Origin: Magicicada septendecula
Taxonomy: Eukaryota > Arthropoda > Insecta > Hemiptera > Cicadidae
DNA length: 64,000 nt
NCBI GenBank assembly: GCA_034769895.1
Contig: CM068367.1
Coordinates: forward strand, 118,032,573 to 118,096,572
Reading direction: 5' to 3'
Made by a program: the position numbers and the translations under genes. Positions 1 to 10,835 of this stretch are shown here, piece after piece; position 1 is the stretch's first letter; each line of letters starts with the position of its first letter. Under the pieces are notes generated by a model, which had not been told where the DNA came from, did not search any database, and worked only from the letters and a program-made list of their open reading frames with translations.

Positions 1-130
1 CGATCTCGCAAGAGTGATAGTTTTACCCTTTTAATATCTGATGATGGAGCATAAGCTCTGAAACGCGCCATAGACGAAGTTACAAGCAAGCACACGGCGG
101 ATAATTTAAGGTAAATAATTTATTAAATTA
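1..130 (+). repeat. Partial PLE-like terminal repeat, copy A (cut by window start)
   Basis: This is the first of two direct copies of a unit of about 323 bp; the second begins at 324. Both open with CGATCTC, then a GAGTGA segment, then a CTGATGA core, and both end in an AT-rich stretch containing GGTAA and TTTATTAA. The copy contains hammerhead-like motif HH1. Tandem, partly truncated copies are typical of Penelope-like elements, whose terminal repeats carry hammerhead ribozymes (family knowledge). No coding sequence is attached, so assignment to a PLE rests on the ribozyme motif and the arrangement. Confidence 0.5.
38..69 (+). ncRNA. Hammerhead-ribozyme-like motif HH1
   Basis: The core CTGATGA (38-44) is followed by an extra T. 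Stem II is GGAGC with GCTCT (5 bp, one G-U) closed by an ATAA loop. GAAA lies at 60-63, then CGCG. The residue expected to be U before the cleavage site is C here (CGCGCC), so self-cleavage is doubtful. The three bases before and after the core can pair as the start of stem I. Hammerhead rules are established; the call is structural inference by eye. Confidence 0.55.
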
Positions 131-323
131 GATCATATATAGTTTCAGTCAATTCGCCATAAAAAGGTAATAGCCAGTACCAGATTTCTTGTTTGTCAAA
201 CTGATTTTTGAGAAGTTTAGTTAAAATCAGTTGTTGTTTTTTTAGTATCCGGTCAGCCTTCATAGGGTGCGCACCCATACTGACGTGTGTTTTTAACAAT
301 TGAGTATGTGTTTTAACATTTGA

Positions 324-420
324 CGATCTCAACTGAGTGAAGTAATCTGATGATGGAACATATGTTCCGAAATTCTAAATATAAAACAAAGTCACACGAC
401 GCATGGAAGGTAATTTATTA
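324..420 (+). repeat. Partial PLE-like terminal repeat, copy B
   Basis: This is a direct repeat of the unit starting at position 1. It shares CGATCTC, GAGTGA, the CTGATGATGGA core and a downstream block with CACACG, GGTAA and TTTATTAATTT. The two copies differ at many positions, so the duplication is not recent. Bases 131-323 form the interior of unit A; I see nothing coding there. Confidence 0.5.
347..372 (+). ncRNA. Hammerhead-ribozyme-like motif HH2
   Basis: CTGATGA at 347-353, an extra T, then a perfect 5-bp stem II (GGAAC with GTTCC, ATAT loop) and GAAA at 369-372. The bases after GAAA (TTCTAAA) do not form the minimal stem III seen in the other copies, so this is probably an inactive relative of HH1. 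Confidence 0.45.
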
Positions 421-561
421 ATTTATAAATAACAAAGTGACTTGGATACCAATAATAATATGTATGTCAATTTTTTTTTTTATTTAGTTAAGAAATTTTA
501 TGTTGATGTAAGTGATATCCCAGATACTTCGTATAATTTGTTCCACATCCATTAATAGATA

Positions 562-714
562 CCAACTTTGTTGTGTTTACTTGCTGAACTGCTACTTGTC
601 ATGTTCCGGACGAGACCTTTCAGTGTTTCCACCATTTTCAAGTCCTAAACCACGACAAAGGCCTCGTCCGAAACATGACAAGTAGCGGTTCAGCAAATAA
701 ATACGACAATGTTG
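562..714. repeat. Foldback element, about 53-bp arms
   Basis: The left arm runs from CCAACTTTGTTGTG to CGGACGAG (562-614) and is matched by an inverted right arm from CTCGTCCG to ACAATGTTGG (662-714). Between them is a segment containing CCACCATTTTCAAGTCCTAA. Related copies lie at 1993-2096 and 50950-51055, so it is a dispersed family. No open reading frame is present. It looks like a short non-autonomous inverted-repeat element; the class is unknown. Confidence 0.6.
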
Positions 715-1992
715 GAATTTGCTAATTCAAATAACAATATGAACATTAATAGATAGTTCGATTTTTTGCATATCGAAATTTGAGCAAGTCTTAATCATCT
801 TATTCATGTGGTTGCACTAAAGTTTAGTTGGTCGGAATTGTGATACGGTACAATATTACATTTCGGTGATCCTCGAGACACCATTTTCAAGCATAACTTT
901 GCGTAATATGGTTAAATTTTCCAGTAGACTCCTGTTCTCAACTAAAGTAATACCAGTTGTGTGAAAACCGAAAATTAAATTCTCGTACTCGTCCGCAACG
1001 TATTAATTCCTTCGTCCCAGACTGTTGTCGATGACGTGCTGACAGTTGTCAGTGATTGGTACTAACTTCTCAGGCCTTTCAACGTGTTAACAGAGGAAAG
1101 GCGCAACACCGGCCGCGATATTTCATATATCTGAGTAGAAAACAGCGATTACAGATTGTACGAAAGAAGAAAAAACATGTTCGCAGGTGAACAGCCCGGT
1201 GACCCTGGAGAACGCTGTAGAACACCATTCATATGTCGCAAAAATACAACAGCGCGCACAGTGTATGTAATACAGGTGTTTTTGGTTGTGAGTGTGTGCG
1301 CGGGCGCGTCAGCCCGCGTATGTTTGATCTAAAAATAAAATGCCGAGTGTTGTTTATACCAGCGTTGTGCGGATTCGCTCGCACACACGTACGTACTGGT
1401 TGGTACCGTGTGAGAATATACTGGCTTCGGGCGGACGTTTAATGAACCAACAACATTATAATGAATAATTCCACAGAAGCGTGTTTCTGCCAACTACGTT
1501 AAGCCGTTCAGTAAAGAGAGTTTTTTGTGAGACTATTATAAAATCCCGATTGTCCGAAATAATAAGGGCGGAACGATTTCGGATAATCTGGTTGTGGAAA
1601 GTCGTAAGCAGTAAAACGTTAAAGGTTTATTAAAACATTTTTTGTCCAAAAACTGTTTATTTAAGTGGAATAATACGATATAAAAGATAGTAGTGACTAG
1701 TGACACAAATTCTAAATACTTTTTTGTTGGAAAAAATCTGAAATTTTCTTTTGAGTGTTTTTACCTCCGTTTTCTTACAGCTAATGTGTAATTAACAGCA
1801 GATCAGTGGGCGATAATAATTTGTCACTTTCCTCGAGAGATCGTAATGAAACGTATAATGGAAACACACAGCGAGAGAGAAATTTGAGCGTGGAATATTT
1901 AAAGTATGACTATTTTAGGAAAAAGTAAAGACTATTAGTAGACATTTCTTAACCTCCAAAGCAATTAATGCTTCCTCAGCAGTCATCGTCAT
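715..1992. other. Unassigned intergenic stretch
   Basis: I see no gene, terminal inverted repeat or strong repeat here. Short open frames (for example 1233-1442) show no recognisable domain. Confidence 0.5.
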
Positions 1993-2096
1993 TCCAACTT
2001 TGTCGTGGTTTAGGATTTGAAAATGGTGGCCTCGTCGGAAACATGACAAGGTAGCAGTTCAGCGATCACGACAAAGTTAGAATTACAGAGACTGCT
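1993..2096. repeat. Short inverted-repeat element related to 562-714
   Basis: It starts with CCAACTTTGTCGTG and ends with the inverted CACGACAAAGTTAG, giving about 14 bp of near-perfect terminal repeat around a body of about 75 bp. The body shares TTGAAAATGGTGG, CCTCGTC and GAAACATGACAAG with the 562-714 element. It is non-coding, and looks like a very small MITE of unknown superfamily. Confidence 0.55.
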
Positions 2097-2599
2097 AATA
2101 ACAAGATGAACAAAGTCTTCGTCATCTTGAACATTTTCATCCACGTCTGTCTCCTCACTTTCCAATTCTTCTGGCAAGCAGTTTTAGGAAAATATTATTT
2201 TTTGTGTACCGAACAGTAGAAATTTGTGGTATATGTGTATTACAGTATTTTTAATTTGTACCTTTGTCTTCCTTTAAAATACGCCATTTCAAGTCGTTGT
2301 ATGTAGTGTTAAAAAATGTCTTAGCACTTTTTTCGATCGTTTCGGATAACCAGTTTTGGTTAACCTGGATTCGGATTGCCGGGATTCTACTGCATTATTT
2401 ATTCACTATCAATAACCCAGTGAGTCGGCATTATCTGCGGAACACACAAATATAGGCCTATCCGCTGCTCGATATTTCTTGCCTTACTCTTTTCCCTTCC
2501 TCTCTAGAAACTTCCCTACTCCGTTTTCTTACGTTTCCTTTCGTCTTCCTTTCTTCCTACGTATTCTTACCTTGGCCTCTCGTATTCTCGTCGTCTGGT
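2097..2599. other. Unassigned AT- and pyrimidine-rich stretch
   Basis: No coding or repeat structure is recognised. From about 2460 the plus strand becomes pyrimidine-rich and leads into the LINE fragment on the minus strand. One copy of the octamer TAGGCCTA is at 2453. Confidence 0.45.
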
Positions 2600-3110
2600 C
2601 TGTTATTGTTCCTTCAACGTAGAATGACGCCTCTGCTCCTATACACTCCCGCATCGGCCGTACTCCCAAATCGTTTCTTATTTGTCATTTCTAACTCTGC
2701 CCTTTTTAGTTACCCCTATTATTCGTGTAAGATATTTCATTTCCGCAGCTTGTATTTTTTTTTTTTGGTTCTTTGTCTATGGCTGTGTTTCTTTCACATT
2801 AATATACCAGTGTTGCTTTCCACAGTATTCTGTATGTTCATTTCATTATTTTTGCGTAGGAAACTGTTAAACTGCGTGAAGTAGGTATTAACTGATTTTG
2901 TAATTCTTTTATTGAGTTCTACTTTATGCTGTCCTGTGTCTTCTACTGTTACTCCCACATATTCAGAATCGTGTACTTACACCATTTATTGTCTCCTTCT
3001 GTCTCTACGTTTAGTTTACGCTTTTCCTCTTACATAGTCGTTGGTTCCGTTTTTTCGTGTTTTATTTTCATACCGTGTCTCTCTAAAATTTCTTTCCACT
3101 AACCTGAGGT
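2600..3110 (-). pseudogene. Decayed LINE reverse transcriptase fragment
   Basis: Read on the minus strand, the part near 2900-3100 resembles the post-catalytic region of a non-LTR reverse transcriptase: a glycine-methionine-lysine-isoleucine segment with KTE, then RKLNVETEGD, then a YVGV-type motif followed by VELNKRITKSVNT. Stops and frameshifts interrupt it, and both ends are lost. The order (KTK-like, strand, YLG-like, NKRI) is typical of LINEs whose C-terminal region recurs elsewhere in this window. I cannot name the clade. It is non-functional. Confidence 0.5.
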
Positions 3111-3242
3111 GTCTTGTAAATTTCCAAAAAGTATAATAAAAAATTATTACGACGTTATTAGTTGAATAGATTTTTATTTGTATACTGTCCTTTGAGAAGT
3201 GATACGTTTGTAATTAAAGGAGAATTCGTTATATTTTTTATC

Positions 3243-3338
<96 letters not shown>
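3243..3338. repeat. (CA)n microsatellite, about 47 units
   Basis: An almost pure CA dinucleotide tract of about 95 bp. It creates spurious open frames of alternating Cys-Val or Thr-His on both strands, which are not genes. Confidence 0.98.
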
Positions 3339-3819
3339 ACGCGTGCGGGCGCGTAAATATTTGTTATTTACAATAAACAAGTTAAGTAATATTATCACAT
3401 TCTTGAAAGAGATTTGTGTACTCACCGTCAGCCCAACGAATCAACATGGCTTTTCATAAAATAAAATAAACCTAAAAATAAGTCTGTAACATTCGGAATA
3501 AAATTGGAATGTATAAAATAGGATGTTCCGTCTGTAGTAAATTTTTATGTATAAAATACAATGCTCCGACTGTAGTAAATTTTATGAGCCAAGAAAACTG
3601 CGTGACAGATTCAGTCAGGACAGAATACTTATTTAAAGCCGCACGTTTACAAATCTACTCTAGTCACACACTGTGTAACAATATCAGTTTCGAGGTATTC
3701 GAAAACGTTAATCAGTTGAAGCGCTTTTCGCGTGTTTTTTCTATTGTTTCAAACATTGTTGCTACCCTCTTTCGCTGCTCTTGATTTAAATTATCATACT
3801 ATTTTATTTGGTAAACAAA
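3339..3819. other. Unassigned stretch
   Basis: No recognisable gene. The open frame at 3509-3784 (91 codons) has no domain I recognise and begins with two similar 45-bp repeats (about 3509-3545 and 3550-3585). I treat it as chance. Confidence 0.4.
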
Positions 3820-4006
3820 TTTTTCAAGAACTTAGCTTAATTTTTAAACGTGTTTCAAGAACCGGCGTTATCCTCTGCGTAATGGAGACATGAAAGTACG
3901 TAAATTACGGTAGTACGTAGTGTAACGCGTTCGTACCGATGAAGAGGATAAGACTGCCCTTGAAAGGCCTTTGTGAAATTATTAAACAAAGCGAGTTCTT
4001 GAAAAA
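3820..4006. repeat. Imperfect foldback element, 187 bp
   Basis: The left arm begins TTTTTCAAGAACT and later has TTATCCTCT. The right arm carries the inverse (AGAGGATAA, then AGTTCTTGAAAAA). The arms are about 70 bp and diverged, separated by about 45 bp rich in ACGTA. It is non-coding, probably a MITE-like or foldback element of unknown superfamily. Confidence 0.5.
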
Positions 4007-4086
4007 GTTAAATGTTCACGCGCATGTGTGAACTGTGATTAAGGAAAAAAAATCGAACAAGTAACAGTTTTACAGTTCTTATAATA

Positions 4087-4332
4087 CAGAGTGGCCCAAA
4101 AGTCACTACCCATTGTGAGTTACTGAGTTACCCACTGTTTTTTATTAACACAGTACAAATTGAATTAACACTTTATTGAAGCTACATGATTATTTATTAA
4201 ATTGTTTCTCAAATTGTTTTCCATCTTTGTCGATAAAATTGCACTCTATCTATTGTTTAGCCTACATAAGAAACTATGTTTACCCTGGGAAACTCAGTTA
4301 CTCACAATGGGCAGTGCCTTTGGCCCACTCTG
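4087..4332. mobile_element. 246-bp MITE, Tc1/mariner-type
   Basis: Both ends read CAGAGTGGCCCAAAAG or its close variant and continue as an inverted repeat of about 46 bp through the CCCATTGTGAGT segment. The element is flanked by TA on both sides (4085-4086 and 4333-4334), the target duplication of the IS630/Tc1/mariner group. Terminal motifs of the CAGNGTGG-CCAAAAG type are common in small insect DNA transposons. No transposase is encoded, so it depends on an enzyme supplied elsewhere. Confidence 0.75.
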
Positions 4333-4334
4333 TA

Positions 4335-5279
4335 TAATTCTATTTCAGTTTTCCCATAAGAAGAAATTGTTGTCTCCTGCGACAAACGTTGTAAAATGTA
4401 TTTCAATATTTTTTATTTATTTAAATATGTTTGTGTAATTGTAAGTTTTATCGAACGTAAATTGTGTCGTTCGGAAGCGTCTAGTAGCCTGCGTGCCTTA
4501 CCTGTCCCTTCTCGCACTTTTTTAACTCCGATAGGCGCCAAATTGTTTTACGAGCAAACAATTAAAAGTTTTTACCTGTATGGTTTGACAGTGCACTAGT
4601 GTAAATTTGAATCGTTCGCCGACTGGCATGAAACCGATTCTCGTTTGAGTGGGGGAAAACGTGTTGCCAACTTGAATAATGTTGGTTATGTTGACTCACT
4701 GCTATTAAACAAAACATACATAATATTGTCTATAAATAAATACTGGACAGTTATTCTCGGTACGCATTTTTTTTTTATTTAGGCTCTGAATTATTAGTTC
4801 TTGTTAACGCTTTATACAAAATAATAATTGATATAATGATTTTAGCCTCGGCAAAATATAGTCGCTCAGTCAGCGGATTGCTGGGTTGGCAGTACAATGT
4901 TTCTATTAGATGCAAAACAGCGTTGGTTATTATTTACAAAATTAAATCTGCCTATAGAGTCCTTTTAAGTACGATACAGAAGTTTTTACAACAAGGTAAC
5001 AAATTAGAACATATCAATTAAAGTTTGTGATCATTAAAATTACACAAGGTTTGCTATAAATTAAATATTGTGGTGTTGAAGTGTGACAGTGTCGTTGTGT
5101 AACATAGGTTATCATGTGTTCATTCAATGTTTACAAAGTTATTTCTTTATTTTATCAATCCTTGAAAATATATTCAGTGATAGTGAGAGTTTTATTATAT
5201 AGTTAGAATTTTTGAAAGAGAATTTGTTTTATAATAATCAAATAAATTCAGCAATACTCAACGTTAGTAGATATGATGG
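4335..5279. other. Unassigned stretch
   Basis: I see no gene or clear repeat. Open frames at 4396-4599 and 4836-5021 have no recognisable features. Confidence 0.45.
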
Positions 5280-5470
5280 GTATTGTCAGTCGTCCATGTA
5301 AAGTAATGGGTCGATGTTGATTCTTCCTACTTCAGTCTTGGGCTCAAAAATTGGTTGTCATCTTCTTCAAGTCGAATTACAGGTATTTTCCGGTCATCTG
5401 GATTAATTCCGAACTGGTCCTTGGTGTAGATTAGTTGTAATGGCCTCTCATCTGTTGTCCTGGTACTCCT
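5280..5470 (-). pseudogene. Possible reverse transcriptase remnant
   Basis: On the minus strand a frame reads KTEVGRINIDPLLYMDD before a stop at about 5290. This resembles the catalytic YMDD box region of some non-LTR reverse transcriptases, where a hydrophobic stretch precedes YMDD. Just upstream, in another frame, a run of about 45 codons is open and acidic. The two frames are out of register, so a frameshift is needed to join them. The evidence is one short motif, so the call is tentative. Confidence 0.3.
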
Positions 5471-5639
5471 TTTCAAAATCGTGGGCACTTATACTGTTTT
5501 TCTGTTGAAAATTTGGACCCTTCACGGCGTGGCGTCTCTCCAGTTTAGTGTCACTACCTAAAGTATTGTTCCTAACTGAAATTAGTCAATATTCGGTTGT
5601 TGTCATGGTTACTCAAAGTTTTTGATTGGCTGAAATTGG

Positions 5640-7780
5640 CTAAAGAGTATTGTTAGGGTATTTGAATTTTTATTTAAACTGGTTACAGATCTTCTAAATG
5701 TAATTAATCTTCAGTACTCCCTTTTTAGTAGTAAATATTATCACCACTGTTCATATTTTGGCTCAAGGATTAATTTGACATCCAATATTATAGTGTTCAC
5801 TTAGGTATCAACATTTTGACAGTTTTGTGAATTTTATTTAATTATACTGTTTTCTTAATTTACATTATTATCATAATATTCCTGCCTTAACATGATTGTC
5901 TATTTGTATTTCATAGTTTATGTGGTTTAGTCTTCCTAATGTCAGTGTTTAATTCTATAAATTGAAGTTTTTTGTAGTTGACAGTTGGGAATTTGCTTAG
6001 GCTTAAACAGCAATTGACTATTTTTCTTTAATTACTGATATTACATTTTATTCTCCTTGTAATGGGTCCTGATTGTTTTAATACAAGATTCTGTTCATTT
6101 GTTCAATGTTTAAGTCGGTTCTTGTAATTGTAGGTAATTTTATTGTTTCCCTATATTAATTTGTCTACTGTCATAACTCATTTTTAGTGTCATCGTATCT
6201 GAATGTATTGTTTGTTTCTTGTTTACTGGTTTCTGTTGGTTTTAAAATCTTATTTCTTACAACATATAACATAACATCTAATGGTTTTAACAATTCCCAT
6301 AGCTATAATTCTTATCATTTAAACATAATTATTTGGAACATAAACCTTAGTCATTAAAACATAATTCTTATTTATTTAACACATACTTATATGAAATATA
6401 TTATCCACTCATACTCTTCAGTGAGTAATAATTATTTTATAGTGTCATCAAAGGAAAACAAACATATAAACATTGATTAATCTTTTAGATTGTAATAGAA
6501 AATCCTTACCACTAAACTTATTTGACCTTGTGTCATTAATTATGTAACCTTATCCTATTTCACTATCTCTTACTAAATCATATAATGATTATTAATTGTT
6601 TTTATAATTTAATCTTATAGGAACTCTCTATATGGTGATTTAACACACTAATAGTCTTATGTTTCTTAACTTTCCTAAAACTAAGAATTGTCCCTTAGGC
6701 CTACAATATTAATTAACACACATTTAAAAACCATAGTAATTATTGATTACTAATACTAACTTAAGTTTAATAATATTAGTTTGTGTAGTTACATTTTGGG
6801 CGTCCACTCATATTGGCATTTCCACTATCACAGTCCTTCCTGTGTTTGGCCAATATTAGATCTCACTCACACATAACTTATCACTTATAATTTAGTTTAT
6901 TCACTTATAAACTTTGGACACTGCTTTATCAGTGTTTTTATCACTTTTTAATGGGGTTTTATTCTCACTTTGGGGTCTTAACACTAACACCTTACACTCA
7001 ATCTTCTTTTAGTGTTACTGGTGGGTGAATGCTATTGTATTGCTTACTAAAAAATTCTCTTTCTTACATCTATTTAGAAAATGTTCACCATCATTACAAT
7101 TTACTACTCTCATTCTATTGTGTTTTATACCACTGATATGTTATTATCGTGCTAATGTGATTTGTCCTAGTTTACTCTATCTGTTTGGGTTATTGTGCCC
7201 TTCTATATCTTAAGTACTTAATAATTAGTATTTCTAACTTGTCTGTCCTTACAATTATTAATATTATATACAATTTTCATTAGTGAGTCTATTTCTTTGG
7301 TTTAACACAAGTTTTGTATTCCTTCTTGGTTCACTTTATTTTGTCATACTTTATATGTCCCTTCCTTAGTGTTGTGGCTGATTGTATCATTACACTTCCA
7401 TGTTAATTGTTTGTTAGTCACTATTCTTCTTATTTACACACTTATGTTGGTGCGGTGGCTAGTTCTAGTCCATTTGCAGTTGCCATTATTTATGTTATTC
7501 TTGGTCCTTTGGGGCTAGTTCTACTCTCTCACTTACCATCTATTGGGCTATTCAGGTTAAATCGCCTTATTTCTGTATTTACCATTTTGGTTTGTTTGTT
7601 TGTTACTACTTTATTAATAGAAGTTACTGTTCTGACTACCTTGATATGTCTGATCGTTTTATTATTCTGATTCACCCATTCTTCAATTCTAATTCATCCC
7701 TTTTTATTCTAGTGTTAATGATTAAATAATTCATCTTGTCATGTTTTCTTCATTATAGTTAGGTGAAGATATGTACCATT
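5640..7780. other. CpG-poor, AT-rich block of about 2.1 kb
   Basis: By eye this block holds fewer than ten CG dinucleotides, while most 60-base stretches elsewhere in the window carry one to four. It is AT-rich, with repeated GTGTCA, CACTAA and TTATCACT words, and lacks a recognisable gene. Open frames at 7025 and 7407 are hydrophobic but look like AT-rich chance frames. The composition suggests an old methylated transposon or a different history. One TAGGCCTA lies at 6696. Confidence 0.6.
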
Positions 7781-7849
7781 ACAACGTATATTTAAATGAA
7801 ATTGTAAATTAATATACGGTTCTTAGAATTACTGAGTTTGAGAATGTAC

Positions 7850-8390
7850 GAATCATCATCAGCATCAACATCTTCACAATACATACAGCATAGGCAAGGT
7901 ACTGCTTGTTCCGCCTTCAAAGATCCTCCATCCATCTCTTCCTGGGTCTACCAACACACTACCCGCACATCTGTGTCCTATGGTTTGTATTTCCAGACCT
8001 GTTTGGCCAGTCTGGAATCTGACGTTCTTTCTAAGCGTTCTTTCCACCGTTGTTTGTAATCTTTTAATTTGTTATTCAAGCTAAAAACTTGTAACACTTC
8101 TCTTATCGCCTCATTTCTTATACAGTCAAGTTTAGAACCCTTTTAACTCTTCTTAAGGTCGCCATTTCCGAGGCCTGTATTCAGCTTCTCGTTTCTTGGT
8201 CGTTGTTTATAATTCACACCCATAGAACAGTACAGGAACTGCCATAACTTTTAAGAACTTTAATTTTGTATCTCGACGTACCTTGTTATTTCTAAAACTA
8301 TTTCTAAAAAGACGGTTGATTGCCCCACTGATCGTCTTGAACTTTCCTAACTTAACCTCAGTATCATAATTTCTGTCATAGCCAATATGT
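7850..8390 (-). pseudogene. LINE 3' end: RT C-terminal region, decayed
   Basis: Read on the minus strand: a segment like KLKFLKVMAVPVLFYGCE (the IPTLLYGSETW box of many insect LINEs), then a run matching RNEAIREV, then KQRWKERLERTSDSRLAKQ, ending in GATGATGAT-rich 3' DNA at about 7850. Stops and frameshifts break the frame, and the 5' part is lost. This C-terminal architecture recurs at 14.7, 21.4, 23.1 and 30.4 kb. It is an inactive retrotransposon remnant. Confidence 0.65.
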
Positions 8391-9990
8391 ACGAAACACA
8401 GTCGGTAAAAACATACAAAGAGTTTGTGTAATATACAATATATGATGAGGTGCCTTCGTATTACTTATCGTAATTGATTAGAAAGTTTACGCACCTAACT
8501 ACTCTCGAACAGTGCAGTGTTGCCCACCCAGTATCGTCTAACACGTACAGTTTCATTACTGTTATTAGGATTAATTTTTATTACAGCCGTCGCAACCTTC
8601 CAAAGTAAATTTAATTAGAAAACAGTTCCTGAATGAAGAGAAGTATAACGCCGCTGAATATATCACTTTTTCTCCTCCGGCGGTCCTTCCGTATAAGGCG
8701 ATAAGGGGCATAAGGTTAAACAAGGTATGCGAGTAATTTAAAATGAAACTCGGGAGAGGTCACTGATTGGACGAAGGCGATGTAACCTGTTACGGTGATA
8801 AATTAAATTGTGGACGGTTAGGAGTGCGTGTATGAAATCGTTATGAATATATAACACAATCGTAATTTGAATATGTATGCAATCACGAAATAGAAAATTT
8901 CTTACTCCAAGGGTAAAGTTAGCTTGTGTAACGCACATTCCGCAGGTTACATCTGCGTCTGTGTGTGCGTGTGCGTGCGCGCGCGCGCGCGCGTGAACCA
9001 TCAACGAATAATTGGTTTGTTGTCTTTGTATAAACGTCAAATGTAAAGTAAAATCGATTGTTCGGTTTCACATAATCTGACGTAAAGGCAAATCGATTAT
9101 TGGTTGATACAGTCTGTCTGTGATGCTGCAGAATGCGCATTAGTTCAAAATAATTTTATACTTTCATAGACATTAATTCTGGTGACAGTTACAATGTATT
9201 TGCAAGAACTTTAGGAAATTAGAGCTACAACTTACGTACAATTTAGAGCACGTATTTAGTGAATAACACTGTTCAACATTAGGCATATATGATTGAGTAT
9301 AATGTTTATTTGATGTAATATGATACAGTATTTACATTTACCGCAAGAATATTTTTTCCTTTCTATTTAATAGAGTTCTTATTTCGGTAGCTTGTCTTTT
9401 AGCTCTCATGGAAGTTTTCATATCTTTCGTTATAAAGTAGCATATCATGCAGGAAGTTTCCGATGATTTTACCAACGTAAGTTAACAAGTAGAATTGATA
9501 GTTTCAAGCAGAGAACAAAACTAAGAAAATTTATCAAATTATCGGTTTAGATATTGCTAATGTTATTATATTTACATATGTGTTTGCGCGCGGGGTCGTG
9601 TGTTGTGTCTTCATGTAGATGTCTGATGCGCACTATGACAACGATCACTGCTGGTTTTACATGGGACTGGCTATCTGTGAGGCGCGTTGTGGACCTTTGT
9701 GTATACTCAACGCCGTGTCATAGAATGAATTTGAATTGAAGTTTAATTGGTCCTTTAGTAACCGACTCTGGTTAAGTTTGGTGGCCTTGTGTATTTCATA
9801 TTCTTCCATATCATCCATGTACTATTCTTTTTTAGATATATGTAGTGGTTTAAAACTGGTAGAGTTGTGGTTTTCATGCATTAATAGGTGGCGTCCAAAA
9901 TTGGATTTTGTTTTTTCATTGTCTTTTTTTTAGAAAGGGAAATGAAGTTTAAATTTTCTCTTTGTTTTTTTTTATCGTGCGTCCGGTATC
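8391..9990. other. Unassigned stretch with a (GT)n(GC)n tract at 8961-8994
   Basis: No gene is recognised. The alternating purine-pyrimidine tract at 8961-8994 (GTGTGTGC then GCGCGC) makes spurious Ala-Arg frames on the minus strand. Confidence 0.45.
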
Positions 9991-10025
9991 GCGCGCGCGC
10001 GCGCGCGCGCGCGCGTGTGTGTGTG
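9991..10025. repeat. (GC)n(GT)n microsatellite
   Basis: About 25 bp of alternating GC run directly into alternating GT and then into the TTAGG array. Such tracts favour left-handed DNA (general knowledge). Confidence 0.95.
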
Positions 10026-10065
10026 TTAGGTTAGGTTAGGTTAGGTTAGGTTAGGTTAGGTTAGG
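10026..10065 (+). repeat. Interstitial telomeric array, (TTAGG)8
   Basis: Eight uninterrupted TTAGG units. TTAGG is the canonical telomere repeat of most insects and other arthropods. The array is internal, between a GC/GT tract and a mariner about 75 bp downstream, so it is an interstitial telomeric sequence. Confidence 0.97.
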
Positions 10066-10679
10066 TTATAACTATATTGATGTTCATTCAGTACTTATTA
10101 TGACTAGATTTGATAGCCATTTTTGCATCACACTTGATTTTACGAGGTGTGATAAAAAAGTATCAGGATTGATACTGGCAGTGCCAAGTCAGCTGACTTA
10201 GCTCCAGAAAAGCGACACATAGTCCTGCGTTTACTTTACAGGATACTAATTACTTGCTATAAGTTTTATAATAACAGCTAATCTGGCTTGTTTACAAACG
10301 CCCATTGTTGTGTTGTGTGTTTAATATCATTTGGCGCATTTACCATGTCAGAAAAAAATGATAATAGAATTTGTATCAGATTTTGTCAAAAAGTTGTTGG
10401 TGAAAAATGTAAAGATACATTTCAAAAGTTACAAAAAGTTTATGGGGAAGATTGTATGAGTCGTACACAGGTGTATGAGTGGTTTAAGCGTTTTAAAGAT
10501 AGGCGTGAAAGTGTTGAGAGTGACGAGCGTTCAGGAAGGCCTTTAACCACCAAGACTGACCACAACGTTGAGCTTATGTGTGCTTCTGTGCGAGAAAACC
10601 GCTGAATGACCATTCGTGAGCTAGCAAATGATTTAAATATTAGTTTCGGATCAGTTCAGTCCATTCTTACTGATTTATG

Positions 10680-10835
10680 TGGTTTACTGACTGTAAAGCC
10701 TTTGTCAGTGTTTCAGTCCTTTAAGCACTGAAGATGGTCACCGATGGCGTGGCTGAAACGTTTGCAATTAATAACATCCGACCAACGGCCTGGTAGCCCG
10801 GAAAATGAAAATGTTAACAGTAAATGATTAACAGT
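10680..10835 (+). mobile_element. About 155-bp insertion in the mariner, carrying a hammerhead motif
   Basis: The mariner reading frame is interrupted exactly between the end of its second helix-turn-helix and MRRVSAKF. The extra DNA has no mariner counterpart. It contains hammerhead-like motif HH3 and near its right end two TTAACAGTAA-like words. It may be a short non-autonomous PLE-derived element. I could not identify a target duplication confidently. Confidence 0.6.
10722..10771 (+). ncRNA. Hammerhead-ribozyme-like motif HH3
   Basis: CTGAAGA at 10728-10734, an extra T, stem II GGTCAC with GTGGCT (6 bp with two G-U pairs, loop CGATGGC), GAAA at 10755-10758, then CG and TT as minimal stem III and cleavage position. 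Stem I pairs TTAAGCA with TGC(AA)TTAA, seven pairs with a two-base bulge. The fold is good, but stem III has almost no length, so a single unit may be weakly active. Confidence 0.6.

Noticed and set aside
3158-3425. Cys-Val and Thr-His open frames
   Set aside because: Direct translation of the (CA)n tract.
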